In this document: positions 1 to 6,195 of the stretch, piece by piece | Layout of the letters: each line of letters begins with the position of its first letter | Numbering within the stretch: the stretch's first letter is position 1 | Assembly (NCBI GenBank): GCA_937915775.1 | Contig: CALGGQ010000034.1 | Coordinates: forward strand, 1 to 6,729 | Reading direction: 5' to 3' | DNA from: an uncultured Clostridia bacterium | Lineage (GTDB): Bacteria > Bacillota > Clostridia > Oscillospirales > Acutalibacteraceae | DNA: 6,729 nt | Program-made: the position numbers and the translations under genes | The notes under the pieces: model-generated | The model's database searches: none | What the model was told of the DNA's origin: nothing | Seen by the model: only the letters and a program-made list of their open reading frames with translations

Positions 1-15
1 GTGCACCGGCTCTAT

Positions 16-45
16 ATTATACTACACCTGTAACGAATTTGTAAA
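16..45 (-). promoter_or_regulatory. Candidate promoter reading left, out of the window
   Basis: On the minus strand a TTTACA (-35, plus-strand 40-45) and a perfect TATAAT (-10, plus-strand 16-21) are separated by 18 bases. This matches a sigma-A type promoter that would start transcription near position 9 and serve a divergent gene beyond the left edge. The surrounding 1-74 stretch is AT-rich like the other intergenic region of this contig. The downstream gene is not visible, so the function is inference. On the plus strand TATACT at 18-23 could be a -10, but its -35 would lie off the edge. Confidence 0.4.
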
Positions 46-74
46 GATTTTATGACAGAAGTAACAATTTTTTC

Positions 75-2495
75 GTGACGGCGCGTTATTCGCCGTGTTG
101 GCGCGGGGACGGAACGCCGCTCTACGACGAGGATGAGACGGCCGCGCTCTATGAGAAAAAACTGGCGCTCGCGTGTATTGACACCGTTTGCGATCTGGCG
201 GACACGGAAAATGCGCAGGCGACGCTCGATGAGGTAAACGCCTGCCTGGCGATTGCGGAAAATCTGCATATCCCCTTTGTCCGCGTGCGCGCTGAGCAGA
301 AAAAAACAGCCCAAACCTTCGCGTTTGTGACGGAGATGCTTGAAAAAATCATCCCTGCCGCCGAGGCAAAGGGCGTGGTCGTCTTAATTGAAACCAAGGG
401 CATGTTCGCCGATACCGCCGTGCTGCGCGATATTCTCGAAAACTTTGCAAGCGACAGTCTGGCGGCGCTGTGGAATGTCAGCGCGGCATACCAGACCGTG
501 GGCGAGGCGCCCGATATCATCATCAAAAACCTCGGCGCTTACGTCAGGCACGTACAGCTGACGGACAGCCGCAAGACGGCGGACGGCTACGAGCACTGCC
601 TCATCGGCGAGGGCGAGCTGCCGCTTAAAAAGATTATGCTGGCGCTGCGCAGCGTCAACTTTGACGGCTTTATTTCCCTCGTCTGGGACCCGAAATGGTT
701 TCAAGAAATTGACGATATGGAGATTATTTTCTCCCATTTTGTCAACTATATGAAGCAGTTCAGCGACACCGCCGGCAAGGAAAAAACGCTCTATTACAAC
801 AATGCGCACACCGGCAGGTTTGTCTGGAAAAAGGATTTACTGATTGAAAAGACGTTCTCCGAGGTACTGGACCGCATGGTGGAGGAATTCCCGGACCAGT
901 ACGCCTTCAAATACACGACGCTGGATTACACCCGCACCTATGCCGAATTCCGCGACGACGTGGACGAATTCGCGCGCGTGCTTGTTTCGATGGGCGTCAA
1001 GGCGGGCAGCCATGTCGCCGTCTGGGCGTCCAACGTGCCGCAGTGGTTCATCACCTTCTGGGCAACAGTCAAGCTCGGCGCTGTGCTGGTGACCGTGAAC
1101 ACAGCGTATAAAATTCACGAGGCGGAGTACCTGCTCAAGCAGTCGGATACGCACACTCTCGTCATCACCGAGGGCGCCAAGGACACGCGCTACGGCGATA
1201 TCGTTGCCGAGCTGTGCCCCGAGCTGGCACAGACCGTACCCGGCACCCCGCTGCACAGCAAGCGCTTACCGTTTTTGCGCAACGTCATTACCGTCGGCTT
1301 CCGTCAGGCAGGCTGCCTGGAATGGAAGGAGGCGCTGGAGCGCGCGTCCCAGGTCAACCGCGAAACCGTCTGGGCGATGGCGGCTGCCGTCAAGCCGGAC
1401 GACGTATGCAATATGCAGTACACCTCCGGCACCACGGGCTTCCCCAAGGGCGTGATGCTGACGCATTACAACATCGTCAACAACGGCAAGTGCATCGGCG
1501 ACCGCATGGATTTATCCACAGCGGACCGCATGATGATTCAGGTGCCGATGTTCCACTGCTTCGGCATGGTGCTGGCAATGACCTCCACCATGACGCACGG
1601 CGGCACGCTGCTGCCGATTCCGTACTTCTCGCCGAAGCCGTCGCTCGCGTGCATCAACAACGAGCATATCACGGCGTTCCACGGCGTACCGACGATGTTC
1701 ATCGCCCTGCTGGAGCACCCCGATTTTCCGAAAACGGACTTCTCCTATATGCGCACAGGCATTATGGCGGGTAGCCCCTGCCCGATTTCCGCGATGCGCG
1801 ACGTTGTGGAAAAAATGCATATGAGCGAAATCACCATCGTTTACGGTCAGACGGAAAGCTCGCCCGGCTGCACGATGAGCTCCACGGACGACCCGTTGGA
1901 GGTGCGTGTTGCCACCGTCGGCAGAGCGATGCCCGAAATTGAATGTAAAATCGTGGACCCCGAAACGGGCGAGGACTGCCCGGACGAGGTGACCGGCGAA
2001 TTTGTTGCCCGCGGCTACAACATTATGAAGGGCTATTACAAAATGCCCGAGGAAACCGCGGCGGCGATTGATAAGGACGGCTGGCTGCACACGGGAGACC
2101 TCGCGTGCCGCATGCCGGACGGCAACTACAAAATTACCGGCAGACTGAAGGATATGATTATCCGCGGCGGTGAAAATATTTATCCCAAGGAGATTGAGGA
2201 GTTTATTTACACCAACCCGAAGGTCAGCGACGTACAGGTGATCGGCGTGCCTGACGAGCAGTACGGTGAGGAGATTATGGCGTGCGTTATCCTCAAAGAG
2301 GGAGAAACGATGACCGAGCAGGAGATGAAGGACTTTGTTGCCGCGAGTATGGCGCGCCACAAGGTGCCGCGCTATGTCGATTTCGTGAGCGAATTTCCGA
2401 TGAACGCCGCCGGCAAAATCCTGAAATACCAGATGCGCAAGGAAGCCGTGGAAAAGCTCGGCTTGCAGAAAGCGGCAGGCATCGTAACAGCATAA
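75..2495 (+). CDS. TIM-barrel (sugar isomerase-like) / acyl-CoA synthetase fusion
   Basis: An 806-residue cytoplasmic fusion. Residues 1-228 resemble a xylose-isomerase-like (AP endonuclease 2 family) TIM barrel: LIETKG around E106, RHVQLTDS at 158-165, GEGELP at 178-183. A linker of about 25 residues follows. Residues 256-785 are a complete ANL adenylating enzyme: P-loop YTSGTTGFPKG 449-459, YGQTE 590-594, TGD 673-675, GRLKD 689-693 and C-terminal catalytic lysine K781 in NAAGKILK. This enzyme class joins a carboxylic acid to CoA using ATP; the length and motifs suggest a fatty- or aryl-acyl substrate, which I cannot specify. Oddities: about 35 N-terminal residues (first strand and helix) seem missing; the GTG start at 75 has no Shine-Dalgarno and an in-frame stop lies at 42-44; three expected metal ligands in the barrel are replaced (N134, Q161, V203). 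Synthetase identity is very sure, the barrel fairly sure, the start unsure. Confidence 0.88.
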   Translation: MTARYSPCWRGDGTPLYDEDETAALYEKKLALACIDTVCDLADTENAQATLDEVNACLAIAENLHIPFVRVRAEQKKTAQTFAFVTEMLEKIIPAAEAKGVVVLIETKGMFADTAVLRDILENFASDSLAALWNVSAAYQTVGEAPDIIIKNLGAYVRHVQLTDSRKTADGYEHCLIGEGELPLKKIMLALRSVNFDGFISLVWDPKWFQEIDDMEIIFSHFVNYMKQFSDTAGKEKTLYYNNAHTGRFVWKKDLLIEKTFSEVLDRMVEEFPDQYAFKYTTLDYTRTYAEFRDDVDEFARVLVSMGVKAGSHVAVWASNVPQWFITFWATVKLGAVLVTVNTAYKIHEAEYLLKQSDTHTLVITEGAKDTRYGDIVAELCPELAQTVPGTPLHSKRLPFLRNVITVGFRQAGCLEWKEALERASQVNRETVWAMAAAVKPDDVCNMQYTSGTTGFPKGVMLTHYNIVNNGKCIGDRMDLSTADRMMIQVPMFHCFGMVLAMTSTMTHGGTLLPIPYFSPKPSLACINNEHITAFHGVPTMFIALLEHPDFPKTDFSYMRTGIMAGSPCPISAMRDVVEKMHMSEITIVYGQTESSPGCTMSSTDDPLEVRVATVGRAMPEIECKIVDPETGEDCPDEVTGEFVARGYNIMKGYYKMPEETAAAIDKDGWLHTGDLACRMPDGNYKITGRLKDMIIRGGENIYPKEIEEFIYTNPKVSDVQVIGVPDEQYGEEIMACVILKEGETMTEQEMKDFVAASMARHKVPRYVDFVSEFPMNAAGKILKYQMRKEAVEKLGLQKAAGIVTA

Positions 2496-3307
2496 TGATT
2501 AACAATCAGTATCAGGTAATCGACGCGCACTGCCATATTTATCCCGATAAAATTGCGCAAAGGGCGGAGGGCGCGATAGAGAATTTCTATCACGTCCGCG
2601 GCTTCGGCGACGGAACGCTCGGGATGCTGCTCAGGGAGGGCATTAAGGCGGGCGTTGACCGGTTTATCGTGCAATCGGTTGCCACCACGCCGCACCAGGT
2701 TTCCAGCATCAATCGCTTTATTGCCGGCTGCGTAGCGGAGCATTCTGACCGTCTTATCGGTCTGGGCACGCTGCACCCCGAGGAGCGCGACCTGCAGGAA
2801 AAGGTGGAGGAAATCCTTGCCTTAGGGCTGCACGGCGTCAAGCTGCACCCCGATATTCAGGGCTTTAAGATTGACGACTACCGCTGCCTGAAAATCTATG
2901 AGCTGTGCGAGCGGTATCACCTGCCGATTCTGATGCACACCGGCGACAGCCGCTACGACAATTCCAACCCCAACCGGCTGGCACCGGTGCTGGATATCTA
3001 TAACGGGCTGACCGTTGTGGGCGCGCACTTCGGCGGCTGGTCCGTCTGGGAGGAGGCGTCCGAAAAGCTGCAGGGCTACGACAATCTTTATGTTGACTGC
3101 TCCTCGAGCTTCGCTTGGCTGGATGACGTCACGGTGAAAGAGATTATCCGCCGCTATACCGCGGACAAGGTACTGTTCGGCTCGGATTATCCGATGTGGT
3201 CGCCCGCGACAGAGCTGGAGCGCTTTCTCTCCCTCGGATATACGGACGGGGAAAACCGCAAAATCCTATCCGAAAACGCCGTTAAGGTTTTTTCCGTCAG
3301 TGAGTAA
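2495..3307 (+). CDS. Amidohydrolase-2 family metal-dependent hydrolase
   Basis: A 270-residue protein with the signature of amidohydrolase family 2 TIM barrels, a group containing lactonases and non-oxidative decarboxylases such as ACMSD. Visible metal-site and active-site elements are DAHCH (H12, H14), GVKLHPD (K116, H118), LMHTGD (H148), GAHFGG (H178) and FGSDYP (D231). The length fits the compact members of the family, and there is no signal peptide, so it should be cytoplasmic. The frame is open far upstream, but I chose the ATG at 2495: it puts the HxH motif about ten residues from the start as usual, and it overlaps the stop of the synthetase gene by one base (TAATG), pointing to translational coupling. 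No strong Shine-Dalgarno is present. The substrate is unknown; the tight pairing suggests it acts on a compound related to the acid activated by the upstream enzyme (inference). TatD-like DNase is less likely given the motifs. Confidence 0.88.
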   Translation: MINNQYQVIDAHCHIYPDKIAQRAEGAIENFYHVRGFGDGTLGMLLREGIKAGVDRFIVQSVATTPHQVSSINRFIAGCVAEHSDRLIGLGTLHPEERDLQEKVEEILALGLHGVKLHPDIQGFKIDDYRCLKIYELCERYHLPILMHTGDSRYDNSNPNRLAPVLDIYNGLTVVGAHFGGWSVWEEASEKLQGYDNLYVDCSSSFAWLDDVTVKEIIRRYTADKVLFGSDYPMWSPATELERFLSLGYTDGENRKILSENAVKVFSVSE

Positions 3308-3315
3308 TACATCAT

Positions 3316-3348
3316 AAAAAAGAGGCGAACGCGGTTCGTCTCTTTTTT
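3316..3348 (+). terminator. Intrinsic terminator after the amidohydrolase gene
   Basis: The arm 3316-3330 pairs with 3334-3348 through 15 base pairs, with a single G-U wobble and a three-base GCG loop. The lower stem is six A-U pairs, so the 3' arm ends in a run of six T, the classic Rho-independent form. It lies nine bases after the stop codon at 3307. Because the 5' arm begins with six A, it could also stop transcription from the opposite side. Confidence 0.93.
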
Positions 3349-3368
3349 GAGTTTGACAAAAAGTAAAA

Positions 3369-3407
3369 CAAGTTAAACAAAAAATTCAATAATCTATTGT
3401 CAAGTTA
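3369..3407. repeat. Direct repeat CAAGTTA, two copies
   Basis: CAAGTTA occurs at 3369-3375 and again at 3401-3407, 32 bases apart (about three helical turns). The second copy lies in the spacer of the promoter and the first lies just upstream of it, so the pair could be an operator. It could also be chance in AT-rich DNA; only two short copies are seen. Confidence 0.25.
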
Positions 3408-3425
3408 TATAAAATATGTTATACT
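3397..3425 (+). promoter_or_regulatory. Sigma-A promoter of the two-flavoprotein operon
   Basis: TTGTCA at 3397-3402 and TATACT at 3420-3425 are separated by exactly 17 bases in AT-rich DNA, each one base from consensus. Transcription would begin near 3432, giving a leader of about 58 bases before the ATG at 3490. It lies between a strong terminator and a strong ribosome binding site, so it very likely drives the downstream gene pair. Confidence 0.8.
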
Positions 3426-3437
3426 GATTTATTATAA

Positions 3438-3464
3438 GTGGTCGATTTGAACAAAAACGACCGC
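3438..3464 (+). other. Leader hairpin ahead of the flavoprotein operon
   Basis: GTGGTCG at 3438-3444 can pair with CGACCGC at 3458-3464 (seven pairs including one G-U) around a 13-base A-rich loop. It begins about six bases after the predicted transcript start and ends 13 bases before the Shine-Dalgarno. It has no T-run, so it is not a terminator. As DNA it could be an operator palindrome; as RNA it could stabilise the 5' end. The role is not established. Confidence 0.4.
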
Positions 3465-3477
3465 ATTTCTATTCTGG

Positions 3478-3482
3478 GGAGG
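3478..3482 (+). promoter_or_regulatory. Ribosome binding site that decides the start at 3490
   Basis: GGAGG (within GGGGAGG) lies one base before an ATG at 3484 and seven bases before an ATG at 3490 in the same frame. Seven bases is the normal spacing and one is too close. The start at 3490 also gives the usual N-terminus of the family, MYDVAIIGCG. Confidence 0.85.
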
Positions 3483-3489
3483 AATGCAA

Positions 3490-4926
3490 ATGTATGATGT
3501 AGCGATTATCGGCTGCGGCGTTTCCGGTGCAGCCTGCGCTTATTATCTGACCAGATATAAGCTCAAAGTCGCCATAATCGAGCAGCACAACGATGTCTGC
3601 ATGGAAACCACGAAGGCGAACAGCGCCATTATCCACGCGGGTTATGACCCGGAGCCGGGCTCCGTCTGCGCGAGATACAACGTGCGCGGCTGCGAGCTGG
3701 CTGCCGAAATCAGCGAAAAGCTCGATGTGCCGTACAAGCGCGTCGGCTCGCTCGTGGTGGCGTTTAACGAAAAGGATATGGCGCATATCAACAAGCTCTA
3801 TGAGCGCGGTCTCGTCAACGGCGTGCCGGATATGCGTATTCTGTCGCAGAAGGAGCTGCGCATTTTTGAGCCGTATATCGCCGAGGAGGCGCTTGGCGCA
3901 CTCTGGGCGCCGACGGCGGGCATCATCAACCCGTGGGAATACGGTCTGGCGATGGCAGAGGTTGCCGGCACCAACGGCGCAGAGTTAATGCTCAACACAA
4001 AGGTGACCGGTCTGGAGCGCGTGGACGGCGTGTGGCAGATTGCCTGCGGCGATAAAACCGTGGAGGCTAACTATGTGATTAACGCCGCCGGCGTATATTC
4101 CGACGAGATTCACAATATGGTCGCCGCGCCGTGCTTCAAAATCATGCCGGCAGCCGGTGAATACTATCTGCTCGATAAGACCGAGGGCAAGCGCGCGAAT
4201 CACGTCATTTTCCAGTGCCCGGACGAGCTGGGCAAGGGCGTGCTGGTCTCCCCGACCGTGCACGGCAATCTGATTGTCGGCCCGAACGCCATTCCGAGCG
4301 AGCGCGACGACAAGTCCACTAAAACCAGCTCGCTGGATTTCATCCGCAAGATGGCGTCAAAATCCGTTCCGTCCGTGAATTACCGCGACAATATCCGTAA
4401 CTTCACCGGTGTGCGTGCGAATTCGGACACACAGGATTTCCAGATTGGCTTTGCAGCGGAGCACTTTATGGACGTGGCGGGCATCAAATCGCCCGGTCTG
4501 TCCTCCGCACCGGCGTTTGCCGAGGATATCGTGAGAATGCTCGGCGAGGACGGTCTGGCGCTTGAAAAGAAGGACGACTTTATCGACAAGCGCGAACACA
4601 TCCGCTTCAAGCACCTCTCCGCTGAGGATAAAAATAAGCTCATTGAGGAAAAGCCCGCTTATGGCAGGGTCATCTGCCGCTGCGAAACCATTACCGAGGG
4701 CGAAATTCTGGCGGCGCTCGCTTCCCCGATTCCGCCGGTATCGCTCGACGGTATCAAGCGCCGTGCCGGTACGGGTATGGGCAGATGTCAGGGCGGCTTC
4801 TGCGGCCCGAAGGTGCTCGGCATCATGGCGGCGTATAAAGGCGTCGCGCCGGAGGAAATCCTGCAGGACGACACCGGCAGCTATATCTTAACAGGCGAAA
4901 CCAAGACAGGGAGGGACGAAGCGTGA
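3490..4926 (+). CDS. GlpA/LhgO-type FAD oxidoreductase with C-terminal BFD [2Fe-2S] domain
   Basis: A 478-residue flavoprotein. The N-terminus has a Rossmann FAD site (GCGVSG at 8-13, then an acidic residue, E31, after VAII), followed by the DAO-type fold seen in glycerol-3-phosphate dehydrogenase and L-2-hydroxyglutarate oxidase. ETTKANSAIIHAGYDPEPGS (39-58) and the C-terminal FAD-side TGVRANSD (306-313) fit that group. Residues 390-460 form a BFD-like iron-sulfur domain with four cysteines, C396-x-C398 and C433-x4-C438. This architecture is typical of anaerobes, where it is followed by a second flavoprotein and a small DUF1667 protein; Thermotoga TM1432-TM1434 is the example I recall. It probably oxidises sn-glycerol-3-phosphate or a 2-hydroxyacid and passes electrons to the partner encoded next; the substrate is not proven. 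The stop overlaps the next start by four bases (GTGA). Its own promoter, leader hairpin and strong Shine-Dalgarno precede it. Confidence 0.9.
   Translation: MYDVAIIGCGVSGAACAYYLTRYKLKVAIIEQHNDVCMETTKANSAIIHAGYDPEPGSVCARYNVRGCELAAEISEKLDVPYKRVGSLVVAFNEKDMAHINKLYERGLVNGVPDMRILSQKELRIFEPYIAEEALGALWAPTAGIINPWEYGLAMAEVAGTNGAELMLNTKVTGLERVDGVWQIACGDKTVEANYVINAAGVYSDEIHNMVAAPCFKIMPAAGEYYLLDKTEGKRANHVIFQCPDELGKGVLVSPTVHGNLIVGPNAIPSERDDKSTKTSSLDFIRKMASKSVPSVNYRDNIRNFTGVRANSDTQDFQIGFAAEHFMDVAGIKSPGLSSAPAFAEDIVRMLGEDGLALEKKDDFIDKREHIRFKHLSAEDKNKLIEEKPAYGRVICRCETITEGEILAALASPIPPVSLDGIKRRAGTGMGRCQGGFCGPKVLGIMAAYKGVAPEEILQDDTGSYILTGETKTGRDEA
4909..4915 (+). promoter_or_regulatory. Strong ribosome binding site for the GTG start at 4923
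   Basis: GGGAGGG lies inside the end of the preceding gene, seven bases before the GTG at 4923. It supports GTG as the real start and independent or coupled initiation across the four-base overlap. Confidence 0.85.
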
Positions 4927-5726
4927 CATACGATTTAATTGTAGTAGGCGGCGGTCCTGCCGGTCTGGCGGCTGCGCTGGCAGCCCATGAAAAGGGGCTG
5001 GAAAACATTTTAATCATCGAGCGTGATAAGGAGCTCGGCGGTATCTTAAACCAGTGTATCCACAATGGTTTCGGGCTCCACACGTTTAAGGAGGAGCTCA
5101 CCGGTCCGGAGTATGCTCTTAAGGCAGAAAGGGAAGCGGAGGAAGCCGGTGCTGAACTGCGCACAGGACATCACGTGGTGGCCATCAGACCAAGCAGTGA
5201 CGGGGACGGTGCGAATTGCAGGACCGAATTTGAAGTGGAAACGGTCAGCAAGGACGGCCTCGAGCAGATGAAAGCAGGCGCAGTTATCCTCGCTACCGGT
5301 TGCCGCGAGAGAACGAGAGGTGCAATAGCGATTCCGGGCTCAAGACCTGCAGGGGTTTTCACTGCAGGCGTCATCCAGAATTTCGTGAACATAAGAAACA
5401 TCATGCCCGGCAAAAGAGTCGTCATCTTCGGATCGGGCGATGTCGGTATGATCATGGCCAGGCGCATGAGCCTCGAGGGGGCCGAAGTCAAGGCCGTTAT
5501 AGAGATTCTGCCGGAGCCTGCGGGATTATCCAGAAACGTCAGCCAGTGTCTATACGATTACGGAATCCCGATCCACTGCAGCCACACGGTCTCCAGGATC
5601 ATCGGCAAGCAAAAGCTTGAAGCCGTCGAGATCTCCCCATTGGATGAAGATATGCGTCCGGTGAAAGGAAAAACGCAGATGGGGCATCAAAGGGAAAGTT
5701 ATGCGCCCCCTACTCCACAGAAATAG
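4923..5726 (+). CDS. NAD(P)/FAD oxidoreductase, GlpA partner, 3' end lost at a junction
   Basis: A pyridine-nucleotide-disulfide-oxidoreductase-fold protein, partner of the upstream flavoprotein (TM1433-like). It shows an FAD Rossmann site GGGPAG at 9-14, the conserved LGGILNQCIHNGFGLHTF at 38-55, an ATG motif at 124-126 in VILATGCRER, and a second nucleotide site GSGDVG at 170-175. The family normally runs to a little over 400 residues. Here the match stops near K250-Q252 (about 5,678) and the last roughly 15 residues are junction sequence with low-complexity ends, so the C-terminal FAD half and dimer region are missing. Codon choice changes inside the gene: no GGA glycine codons up to about 5,100, several afterwards, and arginine shifts from CGN to AGR. 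The gene is either a chimera of two related organisms or partly acquired. Intact, it would accept electrons from the partner and pass them to NAD(P) or another carrier (inference). Confidence 0.85.
   Translation: MTYDLIVVGGGPAGLAAALAAHEKGLENILIIERDKELGGILNQCIHNGFGLHTFKEELTGPEYALKAEREAEEAGAELRTGHHVVAIRPSSDGDGANCRTEFEVETVSKDGLEQMKAGAVILATGCRERTRGAIAIPGSRPAGVFTAGVIQNFVNIRNIMPGKRVVIFGSGDVGMIMARRMSLEGAEVKAVIEILPEPAGLSRNVSQCLYDYGIPIHCSHTVSRIIGKQKLEAVEISPLDEDMRPVKGKTQMGHQRESYAPPTPQK
5060..5165. other. Zone where codon usage switches inside the oxidoreductase gene
   Basis: By hand count, glycine is never GGA in the 478-codon gene at 3490-4926 or in 4923 to about 5,100, but GGA is 5 of about 20 glycines between 5,110 and 5,680. 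Arginine is AGA/AGG in 6 of 23 cases upstream and 11 of 15 downstream. The reading frame and protein family stay continuous. The switch follows a very conserved stretch (ILNQCIHNGFGLHTF), a natural place for homologous recombination or for an assembler to join related genomes. Confidence 0.5.
5673..5690. other. Probable chimeric junction, clostridial to Bacteroidetes-like DNA
   Basis: Up to about 5,678 the plus strand still encodes recognisable oxidoreductase sequence. By 5,710 a complete Bacteroidetes-style lipoprotein gene ends on the minus strand. Across the boundary codon style, strand, apparent taxon and functional context all change together. No integrase, tRNA, terminal repeat or target-site duplication is visible. 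The exact base cannot be fixed by eye. Confidence 0.75.
5681..5710 (-). terminator. Possible weak terminator or hairpin after the lipoprotein gene
   Basis: GGGGCAT (5681-5687) can pair with ATG plus CCCC (5701-5710) with a two-base CG bulge and a loop of about 13 bases, directly after the minus-strand stop. A run of five T on the minus strand (5669-5673) follows about seven bases later, but that run may belong to the other side of the junction. The weak stem and offset T-run make this doubtful. Confidence 0.2.
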
Positions 5727-6144
5727 TTTCCCCTTTGGAGAGGATAAACACGCCATACTGTCCGTTTTGCTTGGCAAATCTGAGGGCTGGAATCAAGGAA
5801 TCTTCAGGGAAGAGGTGGGTGCTGTCGAAATAGTATAGGCTATCATCACTATTGAACCAACCGCCTACGATGCCATCATGACGCAAGGCATGGCGGACCA
5901 CCTTACGGAGCTGCTTGTGCGAATGGCTGTTCTGCGTCTTTGCATAGGCGACGGAGATGCCCACAGTCGGCTCTGTCATGCTGCTGATGTCAAGCGTGAA
6001 ACCATCTGGACGGTCTTGACTGAATAGCCATATCCTATCAGCAAGTGCAGAAATGCTCTGTCCTGCATAGCGACTACTGGAGCAAGAAGAGCAAAGCGCT
6101 ATGCTGCAGATAGTCAGAATCGCTATTAAAACCTTCTTTACCAT
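5710..6144 (-). CDS. Small secreted lipoprotein, Bacteroidetes type, function unknown
   Basis: A 144-residue protein with a lipoprotein signal: basic MVKK start, hydrophobic residues 5-18, and a cysteine-rich LCSSC with C21 as the likely lipidated residue, followed by serines. Such loose lipoboxes are usual in Bacteroidetes, so it is probably anchored in the inner or outer membrane, facing the periplasm or outside. The mature part (about 45-138) carries a compact pattern: GFTLDISS, a QNS at 71-73, VRHAL at 83-87, GGWF at 94-97, YYFDS at 104-108, then a helix with AKQNGQYGVF. From memory similar GGW...YYFDS...N.Q patterns occur in small Bacteroidetes proteins and in phage structural or toxin-like polyproteins, but I do not know the function. 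The weak AGG ahead of the ATG is typical of Bacteroidetes. The gene is intact and follows the acetyltransferase by 51 bases, so they may be co-transcribed. Confidence 0.75.
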   Translation of the reverse strand: MVKKVLIAILTICSIALCSSCSSSRYAGQSISALADRIWLFSQDRPDGFTLDISSMTEPTVGISVAYAKTQNSHSHKQLRKVVRHALRHDGIVGGWFNSDDSLYYFDSTHLFPEDSLIPALRFAKQNGQYGVFILSKGETISVE

Positions 6145-6195
6145 AGCCTGTTCATTTTATCTTCAAGGAAACCAAAAAGTGACATTGGACCTGAA

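Noticed and set aside
1214..1774. Plus-strand 186-codon frame within the synthetase gene
   Set aside because: Out-of-frame shadow rich in Arg, His and Gln with no recognisable motif, inside a fully conserved gene.
1512..2360. Long minus-strand open frame of 282 codons inside the synthetase gene
   Set aside because: It is a shadow of the GC-biased third positions of the real gene. Its protein is rich in His, Arg and Val without any domain, and the plus strand carries all ANL motifs over the same bases.
2282..2494. Upstream extension of the amidohydrolase frame
   Set aside because: These codons overlap the conserved C-terminal domain of the synthetase and have no family match. The ATG at 2495 puts the HxH motif in its normal place.
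3353..3358. Perfect TTGACA as a -35 box
   Set aside because: No acceptable -10 lies 16-18 bases downstream, whereas TTGTCA/TATACT further on has ideal 17-base spacing.
3484..3486. ATG two codons upstream as the start of the GlpA-like gene
   Set aside because: It is only one base from the GGAGG, too close for initiation; the ATG at 3490 is correctly spaced and fits the family N-terminus.
5673..5710. Mobile-element or phage attachment boundary at the switch point
   Set aside because: No tRNA, integrase, transposase, inverted terminal repeats or duplicated target is visible within the window; a chimera explains the data with fewer assumptions.
5679..5726. Last 15 residues of the oxidoreductase frame as a natural C-terminus
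   Set aside because: They do not resemble the family, arise from non-coding and antisense bases of the right arm, and leave the protein about 160 residues short.
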